DNA of 64,000 nucleotides, taken from assembly GCA_001643675.2 (NCBI GenBank), contig LSRY02000009.1, positions 877,501 to 941,500 of the forward strand. Reading direction: 5' to 3'. Position numbers and translations under genes: made by a program. Below the pieces are notes generated by a model. The model saw nothing but the letters and a program-made list of their open reading frames with translations. It ran no database searches and was not told the origin of the DNA. Below are positions 1-11,399 of this stretch, one piece after another. Source of the stretch: Monocercomonoides exilis (taxonomy: Eukaryota > Preaxostyla > Oxymonadida > Polymastigidae). The first letter of the stretch is position 1, and every line of letters begins with the position of its first letter.

Positions 1-5
1 GGAGG

Positions 6-608
6 ATGGATGCAGAGGCGCCTCTGAAGGGGAAGATTGGAAGGGTTGGGAAGGAAAGAGATCGCGATCGGTGGTGGTATGAGACAGCAGAAAAGGAGTG
101 GAACAGCGAAAAGGAGGGATTAGAGGCAGAAATACGATCGCTGAAGCAGCAGGTGCAGACGCTCCAACAACAACAACAGCATTCCACTGAACACTCTTCT
201 CCATTGCTCAAATACACAGCTGGAGAAGAAGTCGCAAGCAGAACGAACCAGCCATCTGTTTATTTTAAGAGCGATAATCAGGCGAATGGGGCATCCTGCG
301 CTTACAGTGAAGATCCTCCGTCTGCTCTTTCTCCACCGATTCAGGTTCAGCCATCAACGCATTCACCTTCTTCTTCTTCTTCTTCTTCTTCGTCTTCGTC
401 TTCATCATCATCATCATCATCTTCTTCTTCTTCTTCTTCTTCTTCTTCTTCTTCTTCTTCTCCTCCTCCTCCTCCTCCTCCTTTTACTTCTTCAACCTCT
501 TCCTCTTTTTCTCCTTCTTCTTTTTCTTCTGCTGCTTCTTCATCTTCGTATTCTTCTTCTTCTGCAATTTGCCCTTTTCCACCAACTGCCCCATCTTCAA
601 CTTCTTAA
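6..608 (+). CDS. Coiled-coil protein with poly-Ser C-terminus, probably 5'-incomplete
   Basis: The frame is open from the window edge, and the first ATG is only five bases in, so the true start may lie outside. The 200-aa product begins with a charged, Lys/Arg-rich stretch. A short predicted coiled coil follows at about residues 28-57 (EKEGLEAEIRSLKQQVQTLQ and a Gln run), then a Ser/Pro linker and a Ser tract of about 35 residues encoded by TCT/TCA codons. It ends at TAA. The Ser tract is a (TTC)n microsatellite, so its length and even its reading frame are fragile. From base 564 onward the DNA is shared with the inverted copy near 63.5 kb, so the last 15 codons come from duplicated sequence. 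No family is recognised. Confidence 0.45.
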   Translation: MDAEAPLKGKIGRVGKERDRDRWWYETAEKEWNSEKEGLEAEIRSLKQQVQTLQQQQQHSTEHSSPLLKYTAGEEVASRTNQPSVYFKSDNQANGASCAYSEDPPSALSPPIQVQPSTHSPSSSSSSSSSSSSSSSSSSSSSSSSSSSSSSSPPPPPPPFTSSTSSSFSPSSFSSAASSSSYSSSSAICPFPPTAPSSTS

Positions 609-2452
609 TTGCCTTCTTCATCAACACTTTCTCCAACTTTTTCGATGCCATTATCACTTTCTTTGCATTGGGTCGGAATATCGGCCTTCTGATTCATTAA
701 AGCTGTTCAATCGGAAGCACAGACAAATTGAACCAAATTTTATTTCATTCACTTTTTATTCTCTCAACATCATCATAATCGTCATCAATGCCTTTTATTG
801 TTTCGCTAAAAATGAATCAGAGCTGCTTTCCTCTCTGCAATGGAGCATTCAGCCCTGCTTCAGATCTTCGTAAGGCTTCCGCGCTCCGGCTGTGCTGAAC
901 AGGGTGAATGATTTGAATGTGAATGAGCGGAGGAAGGAAATTCTGGGGGAACGTCGCATTCATTCACTCGCTTTCTGACGCCGCCAAGAAGCGAAGAGAG
1001 AGGAGTTCAAATTCAAATGGAAGAGGCAAAGAAAGCGAAGTTCAGTTGCAAGACGAATGCTGTGCAGAGGAAAGGGAAGCAGAATGAAGGCCAAAGACGA
1101 AGAAGAGGACGAAAGAGAAAGACGAGTTTTGCACATTTCAAGTTGACGCTTTCGACCAAGGCTTGCACAGGCACAACGGAAAGAAGGCGGAGAGAAGAGT
1201 GAAGGTGATGATGATGACGACGAATTGCAGCAGACATTCTGCTTGTTCGACAGCGCACTCTCATCTGCCAAGCTGCACACTCAAAGTCCCACAACCTCCT
1301 TGACAATTATCACATCTCCGTTTTCTCCCTTGCCGCACGCACAATTGTCTGCACCTTCTGTTCTTGTTGGAACTCTGCAGAACCCATTCATGCTGTAATC
1401 TCCCTCCGCCGACTCCTCTTCATTCACACAGAAGTCCCACTGCACATTCAACCCAAGCTCTTCTTCTTTATCGTCCATGCCTTCATTTTCCTCCTCTAAC
1501 AATTCGGTCATTGGGTTCTATCGCTCTCGAAGTGCTGCAGTCAATAAAAGTGCAAGGAATCTGCAAAAGTTAGGGAAACAGCAGATAGCAGACAGTCAGG
1601 AGAATTCATTTTCTGAATGCAAATGGAATAACTCAAAAACAACTGGAACATCATCATCTGTAATTGATAGAGTTTCGAGTGGTGGGGCGAATTACATGCA
1701 TAATCAAGTATCTGGAACAATATCATCGTAATATCTAACCTTTTGCAATTGGATACTGTTTTTGGTATTTTTTTCTTATTTGATCAATAATGTGAAATAC
1801 GGAGAGAAAAATAAACAAACAAAGATAAAAAATTGAGAAATGATCGATTATATTTTGTAGATAACAGCAAGTCCATTTTGATTGCTATTATTCGTTGCAA
1901 ATTGAAGAATATGATTTATCATCGTTCATTTTTTAAAAATAAAACAGAATTTTTTGATCGAAATACATTTAAAACAAATCTTATCAATTAAATGGTTTTT
2001 TTAATAATATACAAATATAATTCATAAATTTAATAAGCACTGTTTGAGAAAGTGATTCTTGAGAGTTTTTTTGAAAACTACAATAAATATTCTTCGTTAA
2101 AAGTTATTCCGAAAAGACGGAGTTTATTCCAATTAATTTTTTATTCCAATAAAATTATTTATTCCGAATAAACTTTGTTTATTTGAATATGTTATTTTTA
2201 TTCGAATAAAACCTTTCTATTCTCATTGTATCTGTTGTTCAAACAAGAAATAAAACTTCATTTTGCGCTTATAAAGGGTAGTTTTTGAATAAAATTTCAT
2301 TTCGAAAATTTTCTTCCATTTTCTTTTTCAATGAAAAAGAATTTTGAAGAAATTTCGTTAATTGTTCTTCAAAGCAAAATTTCATGAAGGATAGGCTTTG
2401 CAGAAGTTTGAAAATACGAAGATGAGGTTTCCAAGTATTTCTTCCTTTTGTT
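564..2452 (+). repeat. Left arm of outer inverted repeat (partner 61682-63566)
   Basis: This segment is repeated in reverse complement at 61682-63566 with scattered substitutions and small indels. Base 564 corresponds to 63566, 1477 to 62657 and 2452 to about 61682. Similarity stops at the (TTC)n tract on one side and at about 2452 on the other. Most of the segment is non-coding. Its AT-rich half (1740-2452) is as well conserved as the part holding the open frame at 1477-1731. It is older than the central palindrome, whose arms are nearly identical. Confidence 0.85.
1477..1731 (+). CDS. Conserved Ser-rich open frame, duplicated at 62403-62657
   Basis: An 84-aa frame from ATG to TAA, rich in Ser and Asn, with no recognised domain. 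The mirrored copy at 62403-62657 encodes the same protein with three substitutions (Ala to Glu, Asn to Asp, Ser to Ile). The frame on the opposite strand over 1281-1511 has diverged far more between the two copies, which favours this strand as the constrained one. The frame is open upstream of the ATG for about 30 codons, back to a TAA present in both copies. It may therefore be the last exon of a spliced gene rather than a complete small gene. Function unknown. Confidence 0.35.
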   Translation: MPSFSSSNNSVIGFYRSRSAAVNKSARNLQKLGKQQIADSQENSFSECKWNNSKTTGTSSSVIDRVSSGGANYMHNQVSGTISS

Positions 2453-2659
2453 ATTTGTTTTTCTTTGAATCACAAAACAGGCAACTTGAAAAGAAGTTGT
2501 TTAATTCTCATTGAACTACAAACTTTGATGCAAACTCCTAATGAAAACTTCTTCTTCGTATTGTTTTTCCTTCTTTGTTTTTTTCATTTGTACTTATTAT
2601 CATGGCTATTTATAAGTCAGCTAATGGAGTTGTCGAAGGAGAAAAAAAAGGAAGAAGAA

Positions 2660-2661
<2 letters not shown>

Positions 2662-2708
<47 letters not shown>

Positions 2709-2722
2709 GAAAGAGAAAGAAA
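2662..2722 (+). repeat. (GAAA)n microsatellite
   Basis: About fifteen GAAA units, followed after a short gap by a TCT-rich tract (2743-2790). Polypurine and polypyrimidine blocks therefore lie next to each other. Open frames through it are low-complexity artefacts. Confidence 0.9.
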
Positions 2723-2837
2723 CGATAAAAGCAAAAACATCATCATCTTCTTCTTCTTCTATCTCCTCTTCTTCCTCTTCCTCCACAGACGCATCCTCTT
2801 TGCATTCCTCTCTTTCTTCTTCTTCTTTCGCTTCGCA

Positions 2838-3260
2838 TGTGCAAGCAGACTCAGCTGAATGCAGCAGCATCTCCATTCTGTTTATGTTTCTTCTCTCCAT
2901 CCAGCTGTTGTTCAGCATTGTTCTGAGCGATTCAACAATTTTGATGGAAAAAAATAAGAAAGACATATTCAAAGGCAGATGCTGTCAAAAAAAAAACAGT
3001 CCAACAAATACGATGAGGATGAGTGTCTTCGCAAGTTACTGCAAGTTGCTGAGTCTGAATTGATAAGGATCTGCAAGACGAATCTGTTTTTGAGTGAAAT
3101 ATATTTTTGAAATTCGCAAAATTAACCAAAAAATTATCAAAGAAAAGAATACAAAGAAAAAGAAAAATATGAAGTTCAAAATGAGGCAATGCAATTTTTC
3201 AAAAAAATGCTCGTCTTTTCGCCTCTCTGATTGAAGCAGTCTGCCTTTTATCATTTCTAC
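2838..3260 (-). pseudogene. Remnant exon and flank, inverted copy of 6340-6790
   Basis: On the minus strand, about 2936 down to 2845 encodes a short segment containing NSWMERRNINRMEMLLHSAE. It aligns with NSWKESKLKKADANTLEMFL on the plus strand at about 6676-6779. The flanks (3222-3260 with 6345-6385, and around 2975-3060 with 6560-6640) are also inverted copies. Two diverged copies of one exon with shared flanks show a real duplicated gene piece, but no start, stop or domain can be assigned. The 6.7-kb copy ends in a plausible splice donor (CAG then GTGAG). Confidence 0.4.
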
Positions 3261-3440
3261 CCAACCATTTGTTTTTCATTAGCAAAAGTCAAAAGAACTT
3301 CTGTGCATCACTAAAAGAGAAAGAAAAAAAGAGATAGAACAGAAAGGAAAAAATTAGAAATTATCATTGCAAAAAATGTTGCATTTATTTTTATTTTTGA
3401 TGATCTCTTTCTTTCTTTCTTTTTCTTTTATTAATTTTTC

Positions 3441-3445
3441 AAAAA

Positions 3446-3476
<31 letters not shown>

Positions 3477-3478
3477 AT
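3441..3478 (+). repeat. (AAAT)n microsatellite
   Basis: About nine AAAT units in non-coding sequence downstream of the gene at 3559-5007. Confidence 0.9.
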
Positions 3479-3558
3479 ATTTTTGCCATTTTGAGAAGCG
3501 TATTAAAAAGACAGTTTTTGAGTAACAAAATAAATAAAAATCACATTTTCTCAAACAT

Positions 3559-5007
3559 TTACAAAGTTGTGTCGAATAATAAATGATAAATAAATACGTT
3601 ATGATTTGCAAAAATGTAACTAAACTTTTCATAAAAGCTTGTTATGATATCTTCGAATCCCTCTTCTTCCATCTTTTCAAACATTTTCCTTTTCAACTCT
3701 TTTCTTTTCGCTTCTTCCATTTCATTGTACGTTTTTTCTTCCAACCTCATTGAAATAAGAACAAAAAATGATAAGCTATCAAATGTCATCTTGTCATTCA
3801 ACGTTGGTCGCTGAATTTCCTCCAATACAACATTAACAGCCCCACTTTTCAACAAGTCTTCAACTTTCACAACTCTATTGAATGCTGCAATTCCCAAGGA
3901 GGAAATGCACAAATCGCCAATTTCTTTGTAATTATCCTTCACCACTTGATATACCTGAACAACGCAGTCTATTAGCTTTGCAAGTTCTTCGTTCCACAAT
4001 TTGCATCTGAGGAAATAATTGTTCAATGTATGGAGCCATCTTCTCAAAATATGCTCTTCTTTCGTTTCTTCTCTTCTTTTTTCATTCTCTTCTTCTTTTC
4101 TCTTCCAATCCACATTTCTTGTCAACTCTTCTAGTTCTCTTACAGCTTCTCTCGGAAAATGAAGTTCATTCACAATAACTCTTTCCAAGCTTTTATCGTT
4201 GAAAAATCTGTCTACAAAAAATTGCCAAATTGATTGATAGGCAAGCCTTGTCATATTCTGATATTCCTGATGATGTTCGATGATTTCTGTAATTTCATTC
4301 AAATACAGTTCTCTTTTCATTTCCTATGCAAAAAAGGAAGAAAAAAATTATGATAGCAAAAAGGAAATTAAATTTCACACACATAATCTCTAATGTTGCT
4401 CAACGCTAGCAAAGCCATTTCCACTTCTGTTTGAACTTCCTCGTTTTCCTCCTTATTCAATGCAGCTTTCAGAAGGCAAGGCACACATATTGAAAGTAAT
4501 TCTGAAGAGAAGTCATAACTAAGAGTGACATTGCATTCACAAAGATCAATCAGCAGTTTTTCATTCTTTCCTTCTTTTTTCTTATTTTCTTCAATTATCA
4601 TTTCTTCAAATCTTCTGCTCAGCAAAGAACATTTAAAGGCATAACTGAACCAGTCCAAAAGAACTTTACAATATCCAATGCGTTTCAGCAACAACATTGC
4701 ATTTTCCATTGACATTTTCTCTTCTTTAATTGTTTTATTAATATTGTCGAACAGATCGACAGTATAAATAGATTTGAATTCATCTTTATTCATTCCATCA
4801 ATTATTTCATTCATTTCCCCAATTTTCTGCTTCTGTTCGATTTCTGAACAATGCTCTATTAAAGAAAATAATTCTTCCAATATATTGCAAACATATCAAT
4901 TAAAGTGCTTTTAAAAAAATTGAAAAAATGAATAAACTTAATAATTTCTCATCACTTGATAGCTTCTGAACATCATCATTGGGTTTATCTTCACTGCACA
5001 TTTCCAT
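3559..5007 (-). CDS. Lineage-specific helical protein, copy 1 (3 exons, altered C-terminus)
   Basis: Reconstructed as exon 1 5007-4938, intron 4937-4874 (64 nt), exon 2 4873-4383, intron 4382-4324 (59 nt) and exon 3 4323-3559, giving 441 aa. Exons 2 and 3 have exactly the lengths (491 and 765 nt) and phases of those in the paralog at 9965-11364, which supports the splice sites. The protein is Glu/Lys-rich and probably all-helical, with a conserved LFS..EHC start to exon 2 and KRELYLNEITEII at the start of exon 3. I see no catalytic motif or membrane segment. It resembles a large family that I associate with Monocercomonoides, of unknown function. Near the 3' end a one-base frameshift relative to the paralog replaces the shared FVNV ending, so TAA at 3559 stops translation in a different frame. 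Confidence 0.75.
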
Positions 5008-5502
5008 TCTGTCTATTTTTAGTAAAGATCAATTTGCCGCAAAATTTCAAATGAAAAACAGAAAAACAAACAGAAAAACAAACATTGTTGACAATTGACA
5101 AAACTAAAATATAATTATCAAACTCAATTCTTTTGCTCAATAAAAATCTGCGTTAAAAAAGAAATCACAAAGAAGCCAACTGTATTGGTCGTATTTAGCC
5201 AAATACGAAAGAGTTTAATTTCTGTCTGATCGAACCAACAATAATTTATGCCTTGGATCTGGATTGCATTTCAAATGAATAGTTGATCGTGATGGAAAAT
5301 ATAACACATGCCTAAAATTGAATATTAAAAAAATTTCCATTTCAACATTTTGAGCAATATGAAGAAGAGGAGAAAAGACTTTGAAAAGAACTTTGCAAAG
5401 AGGAGACAAAAAAGAAGCCGTTTGATGATTAATCGTGCGTATGCTTCATTCTCCAACAAATCAAAATGCAGGCATTAGAAATTCAATTTTTGCACTCGCA
5501 TT

Positions 5503-6157
5503 TTGTGTTATCTGAAAGCTCTCCTTGATAGAAATGATTTTACCTGTTATTTCGGAGTGTTTGCTGGTTTCCGTGAATGTTTCAGTTTTAATGTGTTAAG
5601 CACGGTTATAAGCTATCGGGATAGTTTTATTATTAGTTCGTTTCTTGAGTGGGTTATTCAGGATGAAGAAAAATTGATGGAGGGAATCAAGCTTTCGTTA
5701 ATCCACATTTTAATGGTGCTCGGAAACATGATAACTGAATCACTTTGGGAACAGAATCAAGGCAATAATGAACAATATCGTTGATCGGGCAATGAAAGAG
5801 CTTTCATTCCAAAAGATTATAAATCTGAGCGAAGATGAAAAAAAAATCGATATGGTGAAGGGAGATTGATGCAGTATCAAGATCAATTTACAATGGAAAT
5901 CTTGAGTACATTCGAACATATCAATCATTTAATGGTGTTGCCGCTTGACGTGTATTTTTCTGTGAATACGCTTGTTACGTTTTCTGGAAAATCATCATTT
6001 TGGATTGTTTTGATGGTTGTTGTTGATTCACCGATTTCGGCGTGGACTTCGAAGCAAAGGCGGAAACAATACGTGCGATATAGGAATGAATCTGACAAAA
6101 TATGCATGACTGCGATTGAGGAGCTTGATAATATTAAGGTGCGTTATCCAATTTATG
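5503..6157 (+). pseudogene. Remnant of an ABCC/MRP-type ABC transporter membrane domain
   Basis: Three stretches in different frames read like consecutive parts of an ABC-C transmembrane domain. 5503-5784 includes SLIHILMVLGNMI. About 5770-5865 contains DRAMKELSFQKIINLSEDEK. 5866-6157 contains LPLDVYFSVNTLV, then PISAWTSKQRRKQY and IEELDNIKV, which match the intracellular-loop region of MRP-type exporters. The shift between the second and third stretch is one base, just before the frame that starts at 5866. No nucleotide-binding domain (Walker A, signature) is present nearby. This is a truncated, frameshifted relic. The family call rests on motif recognition only. Confidence 0.55.
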
Positions 6158-6339
6158 AAACAATTTTGCATTTTTAAAAAAAATAAAAAAGAAAGAAATC
6201 ATCAAAATAATAAAAAATTACTCAAACTTTTTCAGCAATGATGATTTCATGTTTTCTATTTCCAATTTTGTTTTTCTTTCTTTTTCCTGTTTTTGTGTTG
6301 CACAGATGTTCTTTTGACTACAGTCTGAATAAATAAACG

Positions 6340-6790
6340 ACAGGGAAGAAATGATAAAAAACAGACTGCTTCAATCAGAGAGGCAAGAAGATGAGCTCAT
6401 TAAAAAAAAGGTATAACAACATTTTGAAATGCAAATTATTATTCATTATCTTTTTATCTTAATCTTAATCTTTTTCTTTTTTGAATTTTCTGATTTATTT
6501 TGCAAATTTATATATAATTTTCACTTATAAACTGATTTTTGCAACAGATGATTGTCAAATCCATCCACGAAAACTTACAGTCACTATTGAATGCGCTCAC
6601 ATTCATCTTGTTTGTTTCATTGAGCTTCTGACAACATTTGCCTTTTGAAAGTGTTTGTCTTGTTTCCTTCCATCTGAATCGATGAATCATTCAGAAAACA
6701 GCTGGAAGGAATCCAAATTGAAGAAAGCAGACGCAAACACATTGGAGATGTTTCTGCAGTCAGCCGAGTCTGCTTGCAGGTGAGAAGGGG
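6340..6790 (+). pseudogene. Inverted copy of the 2838-3260 gene piece
   Basis: Reads as the partner of 2838-3260. The exon-like part runs from about 6676 to 6779 and is followed by GTGAGAAGGG, a plausible splice donor. After the donor comes a GAAGAGGGA repeat (6786-6822). No start codon or product can be assigned. Confidence 0.35.
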
Positions 6791-6799
6791 AAGAGGGAG

Positions 6800-7225
6800 A
6801 AGAGGGAGAAGAGGGAGAAGAGGTTAGAATTATCAGTCCGTTTAAAAAAGGAGTGGAGAATGTGTGTTTTCATCTGATATCATGGCATGACCGAAGGTTG
6901 ATTCTCTTCCTTCGATGATGTACTTTGCCAGCCATTTGTTGACTGGTTGTCTGTTTTTTTTATGCGGCAAGAGGAAATTTTGGAGGACAAGAAACCAAGC
7001 CGAGTCGATAATTACCAAACCATCGGAGACGGGAAAATATTTCAAGGCCAAAAAGATGGTTTGATTTTTCTTTTCTTTTTTGTTTTGTTTCATTCATTTT
7101 TCTTTTAAGATATTTTTTGAATGAATACGGAATGACTATGAACAGGAATGACACGGAAAGAAACCTGTTTATCCTTTTTCAAAAGAACCAGAAGTTTATG
7201 AGATTATTCTTGTTTGTATCGCATT
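6800..7225. other. No recognisable gene
   Basis: AT-rich sequence with short frames on both strands that match nothing else in the window. I see no splice-site pair or repeat that would justify a gene. Confidence 0.5.
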
Positions 7226-7229
7226 CAAC

Positions 7230-7475
7230 GACGGCGTTCGTGACTTCTGCCATCTGCCTTGCATGACGCATATCCTGTCAATGCTTTAGATGAGCTTGAA
7301 AGAGAGAAAAAGAAGTTTGTTTGGTATATTTGTTCGGAATGTTAGGCAGAAGCGACTCTTTTGTTGGAGCTGATAAACTGGCTGGGCATTCACATTCAGA
7401 GCACATTCATCTTTTTCAATCGATCATTCTGACTTGGAAAAGCTGATATCGACTACTTTTCTTCACCTTCTTCTT
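7230..7475 (+). repeat. Third copy of a segment also found at about 63730-63960 (reverse strand)
   Basis: From GACGCATATCCTGTCAATGC to the start of the (TTC)n tract this matches the reverse complement of 63730-63960 with roughly nine-tenths identity by eye. The copy at 63.9 kb keeps an open frame through CSECLAEATLLLELI that ends in TGA. The copy here is open through the same part. Both copies run into a (TTC)n tract, after which the sequences differ. No family recognised. Confidence 0.7.
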
Positions 7476-7500
7476 CTTCTACTACTACTACTACTACTAC

Positions 7501-7532
<32 letters not shown>

Positions 7533-7545
7533 CTTCTTCCTTTTT
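7464..7545 (+). repeat. (TTC)n/(CTA)n tract
   Basis: A compound trinucleotide tract. The 223-aa poly-Leu/poly-Ser frame running through it is probably an artefact of the repeat. Confidence 0.85.
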
Positions 7546-7697
7546 TTTTTTCTTCTTCCTTTTTTTCCTCTTCTACCTCTTCTTCTTCTTTTCATTCCTT
7601 CATCACCATCAGCTCAATAGCTGCAGGCAACAGAAACACATCCACCATCATCTGCTCGGCTGCCTCCAGCCCCTTTTCCAATTACTTCTCCATAGTT

Positions 7698-8202
7698 TCA
7701 TCCACTTCGCACACTGCAGCCATTCGCCCCATCTATTCTTCGTCCAGCTTCTCCGTCACACGCATCGACTGTTGCAGCAGCAATGCAAGTCGCACAATCG
7801 TCGAAGGGAGCAGCGACTGGTCGAACAGATCGAAGATCGAAGGAAATGCTGTTCGCGTCCTCCACCTCAAACGTCCTCTTCCTTCTTTGACTGCGCTCCC
7901 ACAGAGGATGCATGAGACGAAAGCCGCGCTGTCAGTGGAACTGAAAGGAATACAGAAAATTCCACATGTCTCACCAAAAAATTCCATCACAGTGTTTGAG
8001 AGAACAGAAGCATCAACAGAAACAGCGGCATGCACTGTTCATTCACCGCAGCTGCCTCAGGCAGCACAATTTGCAGCCATCTCTCATGTTGTCCATTTCT
8101 GTTAATGATAAGTTTTTTAAGCTCTGACTGAAGAATGTTAAGAACTGATTGCAGGCTCAGATGGGGGTGATGATGACTGTTCATCCCTGTCACCTTCTCC
8201 AC
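7698..8202 (-). pseudogene. Degenerate coding region, minus strand
   Basis: Open segments in three minus-strand frames (8202-7987, 8035-7733, 7913-7698) overlap end to end. The first contains QSELKKLIINRNGQHERWLQ. The second contains SNTVMEFFGETCGIFC and a hydrophobic stretch. The third is shorter. The base composition is less AT-biased than the flanks, as expected of former coding DNA, but frame changes and the lack of splice signals suggest a relic. Family not recognised. Confidence 0.3.
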
Positions 8203-8229
8203 TCCACTTCAAAGCTGCATAAATGGCGA

Positions 8230-8554
8230 TGAAGCAGACGAAGAAGATGGAGACGTTGAGAGAAAAAAAGATTGCTGCATTTAGATGGCAACAAGAAGCT
8301 TTTTCAGACACATTATCACTTCTGTTTGCAGCTCCACCAGAAAATCATGCTCAACATCAGCATTTGGATCACAAAGGATAATCACATGTGAGTTTTTTCA
8401 GTGTTCGAGGGAAGGGAACAGATGGATCAGGGTTGCTTTCAGGCAAAGAATTGAAGTGAAAAGAGGAGGATGAAGAAGAAGAAGAAAAGGATGAATGTAT
8501 TTGCAACGAGGAAACCTTGTGAGGCAGATGAGGAGTTAGCAGAAGATTGAAAAT

Positions 8555-8593
<39 letters not shown>

Positions 8594-9960
8594 TGGATTT
8601 ATCTGCAGCAAAAGAAGAAGTTGTATCTGAATCAGATTCTGCTGCTTGGAATAATATTGAAAAACAGAAGAAATTAAGAAAAGCATTTGATTGTGAGTAT
8701 TTTGTGGAGGAAAACGAGCTATGTTCATATGAAAAATATTGAAAACTGATAGGAAAAAATGTTTGGAAGGTTTGCAATTTTTATTGATATTTTTGAATTG
8801 TTATTTTTTTATTCAGTGAATTTTCAAAAAAATGATGAGGAATCAGATTAATTCGAAGAAGAAAAAAAGAAATGAAATAATTTTGCCATAGAAGAGAAAG
8901 TTTCACTCCATTTCTGAGAATTCAACTTGAATGGTGAATGATGAACTGGTTTTGTCAGAGCCTTTCATTTTTTGTCACAATCATACTCAAGCCAGCTAAA
9001 AGGGGGGAGAAATAAAGGATAAAAGCAACACATTGTTCCATGTTCAGCTGAGTCAGCATGAAATATTGTGTAAATTCGTCTTCTGAAGATTTTCATTGGT
9101 CAGTGTTTTTTCATCTGATTGCACTCCAATCACAGCAGAAATATTTCATTATTCAGTGTTTTTTACGAGCAGCTTGACAAATTCTTCACAAATGGAACCA
9201 CGAATTTTGAAGAAGCTTCTTTGACAAAGTTTTCAGCTGGAAATACCACTGAAAACAGTTAATTTGACTCAGTTACAACATTAGACACACCAACAGAGCG
9301 AGACTTTTTATCTTCATCATCTTCTTCTTCTTCCAGAAAAAACAGTCTATTTTCTCAGTTTCCACAAGCCTGGGAGCTGTAAGGGATGATTCAAATGGAA
9401 TTGGTTCGGTTGCGCAAAATGAAAAAAGAGCACTTAAACCACAGAAGAGCTAAAGAGCTGCATGTGATGATGGAGAATATGAAGAGAAAGAAGAAGAGGA
9501 AAGAGAGACAGAACGTTAACAGAAGAAGAATTTGGGTTTTTGTGATTGAGAAGTGGCAAAAGAACGACCATTCACCAAAAGAAATCTTCTTTTTTCTTCA
9601 TAAGGTTTTGATTTTGTATCTTCAGATAACTGAAATCATGTGGAACAAGGAATAACAAGGGAAGAAGCTGAAGAAACACAAAACCACTCAAAGGAGCAGA
9701 GAAGAGATTTTACAAGTTACTGAATGAAAAAGGTCTCACAAATTTTTGTCTCATGAAACTTGACGTGCAGATGCACCATTTGAAAAAGAGGAAAATGAAA
9801 GTCATTTTAAGTCTCTCTCTTTTTCTCTTCATTTCATCAAAATGAAGCGAGACAAAAATAAAAAATTAAAATGAACACTCAAATGATTATTTACGATTTT
9901 GCAACATGATGAAAAAAGAAAAATTGAATAATTGGAGTTACAGAATAAATAACATCTTAT
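8230..9960. other. Mostly non-coding; gene relics not identifiable
   Basis: Holds a run of 37 T at 8556-8592, GAA-rich patches at 8470-8500 and 9480-9500, and short frames without recognisable features. The frame at 9386-9655 is a Lys/Arg/Glu-rich low-complexity product. I see no RNA gene or repeat copy here. Confidence 0.5.
8556..8592 (+). repeat. Poly(T) run, 37 bases
   Basis: An uninterrupted T homopolymer. Its length should be read with caution because homopolymers are error-prone in assemblies. Confidence 0.9.
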
Positions 9961-9964
9961 TTAT

Positions 9965-11364
9965 TCAAACATTCACAAAATAATCAGAAATATTCAACGA
10001 TAAAACAGTTATCCAAAAATGTCTGTTTAGAAAATTAAACATTTTGTGAAAGCTTGCAATTGTATCTTCGTATCCTTCTTCCTCCATCTTTTCAAATATC
10101 TTCCTTTTCGTTGCCTTCCTTTCCTCTTCTTCCTTATCATCTTCCTTCTTTTCTTTCAATTTTATTGAAACATTCTCAAAGAACCGTAAGCATTCGGTTG
10201 TCATGCCTTCATTATATGTTTGTCTCTGCATCCCCTCCAAAACAACATCAACAGCTCTTTTCAACAAGTCTTCAACTGGTACAAATCCGTTACCCGCTGC
10301 ATTTCTCAAGGAAGAAATGCACCAGTAGCTAATTTCTCTGAATTTATCCTTCACTGTTCGATATTCCTGAACAATGCTGCTGATGAGTTCGACAAATTCT
10401 TCATTCCACAATTTGCATGAGTCAAAAAAGGACTTTATTGTTTTCGTCCATCCCGTGATTACAAGCACTTCATTCGCTTCTTCTTTGCTCATTTCTTCTT
10501 CTTTTCTCTTCCAATCGATGCATCCAATCAGCTCTTCCAATTCTTTTGTTGCTTCTCTCACAAAATGCAACTCATTCATAGCAATTCTTTCGATGTGTTC
10601 GTCGCTGCAGAATCGGTCAATCAAAAATAGCCAAGCAGACTGATTAGCAAGTTTTGTAAGATTTCTGTGTTTCTGCTGATGTTTGATGATTTCTGTAATT
10701 TCCTTCAAATAAAGTTCTTTCCTTAAAAACTAATTAGAAATTAGAAAATAGCAATAATATCAAAAAAGAAATAACAATGTTCATACACAATGTCCCATTC
10801 CGCTCAAAGTCAGCAAAGCCATTTCCACTTCTTTCTGAGTCTCTTCGCTTTCCTCTTTCTTCAATGCAGCTTTCAGAATGCACGGCACGCACACGCAACG
10901 CATTTTCGAATTTATGTAACCATTCAGAAAAATATAGCATTCACAAAGATCAACAAAAAGCTTCTCGTTTTTCTCTTCTTTTTTCTTTTCTTCTTTAATA
11001 ATCATTTTCTCAAATCTATTGGCCAACGAAGATTTCCCAAAGCTTGGAATGAAAACATTTTTAAGCTTGATGCAACATCCAGCATGCTTCAACAGCAATA
11101 TTGTATTCTCTATCGACATTTTCTTTTCTTCAATCATTTTGTCTATTTTATCAAACAGCTCTGACTTGAAAATGGATCTGAATTCTTCATTGTTCATTTC
11201 ATCAACTATTTCATTCATTTCTTCGATTTTCTGCTTCTGCTCTTCCTCATCGCAATGCTCCAGCTCAGAAAACAATTCTTCAAAAAAAAAAGAAAGAAAT
11301 GCAATAAGCAACAATTCAAATGCAACAATGAATGCAAACCATTGAACTTTTTTGTGCTGTCCAT
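9965..11364 (-). CDS. Lineage-specific helical protein, copy 2 (3 exons, intact)
   Basis: Exon 1 11364-11340 encodes MDSTKKFN plus one base. Intron 1 is 11339-11278 (62 nt), exon 2 11277-10787 (491 nt), intron 2 10786-10730 (57 nt) and exon 3 10729-9965 (765 nt, TGA stop). Spliced, it gives 426 aa. Exon sizes and intron phases (1 and 0) equal those of the paralog at 3559-5007. The short first exon was chosen because it restores phase 1 and the shared (N/K)ELFSELEHC junction. A longer frame starting at 11392 reads through intron 1 and adds an unlikely hydrophobic stretch. The protein is acidic and helical, with conserved MSIENTILLLKHAG and ELHFVREATKELEELI segments. Function unknown. The two copies lie 5 kb apart in the same orientation with only relics between them. 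Confidence 0.8.
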
Positions 11365-11399
11365 CTCCTGTATTTTTTGCAGAAAATTTCATTCAGAAA

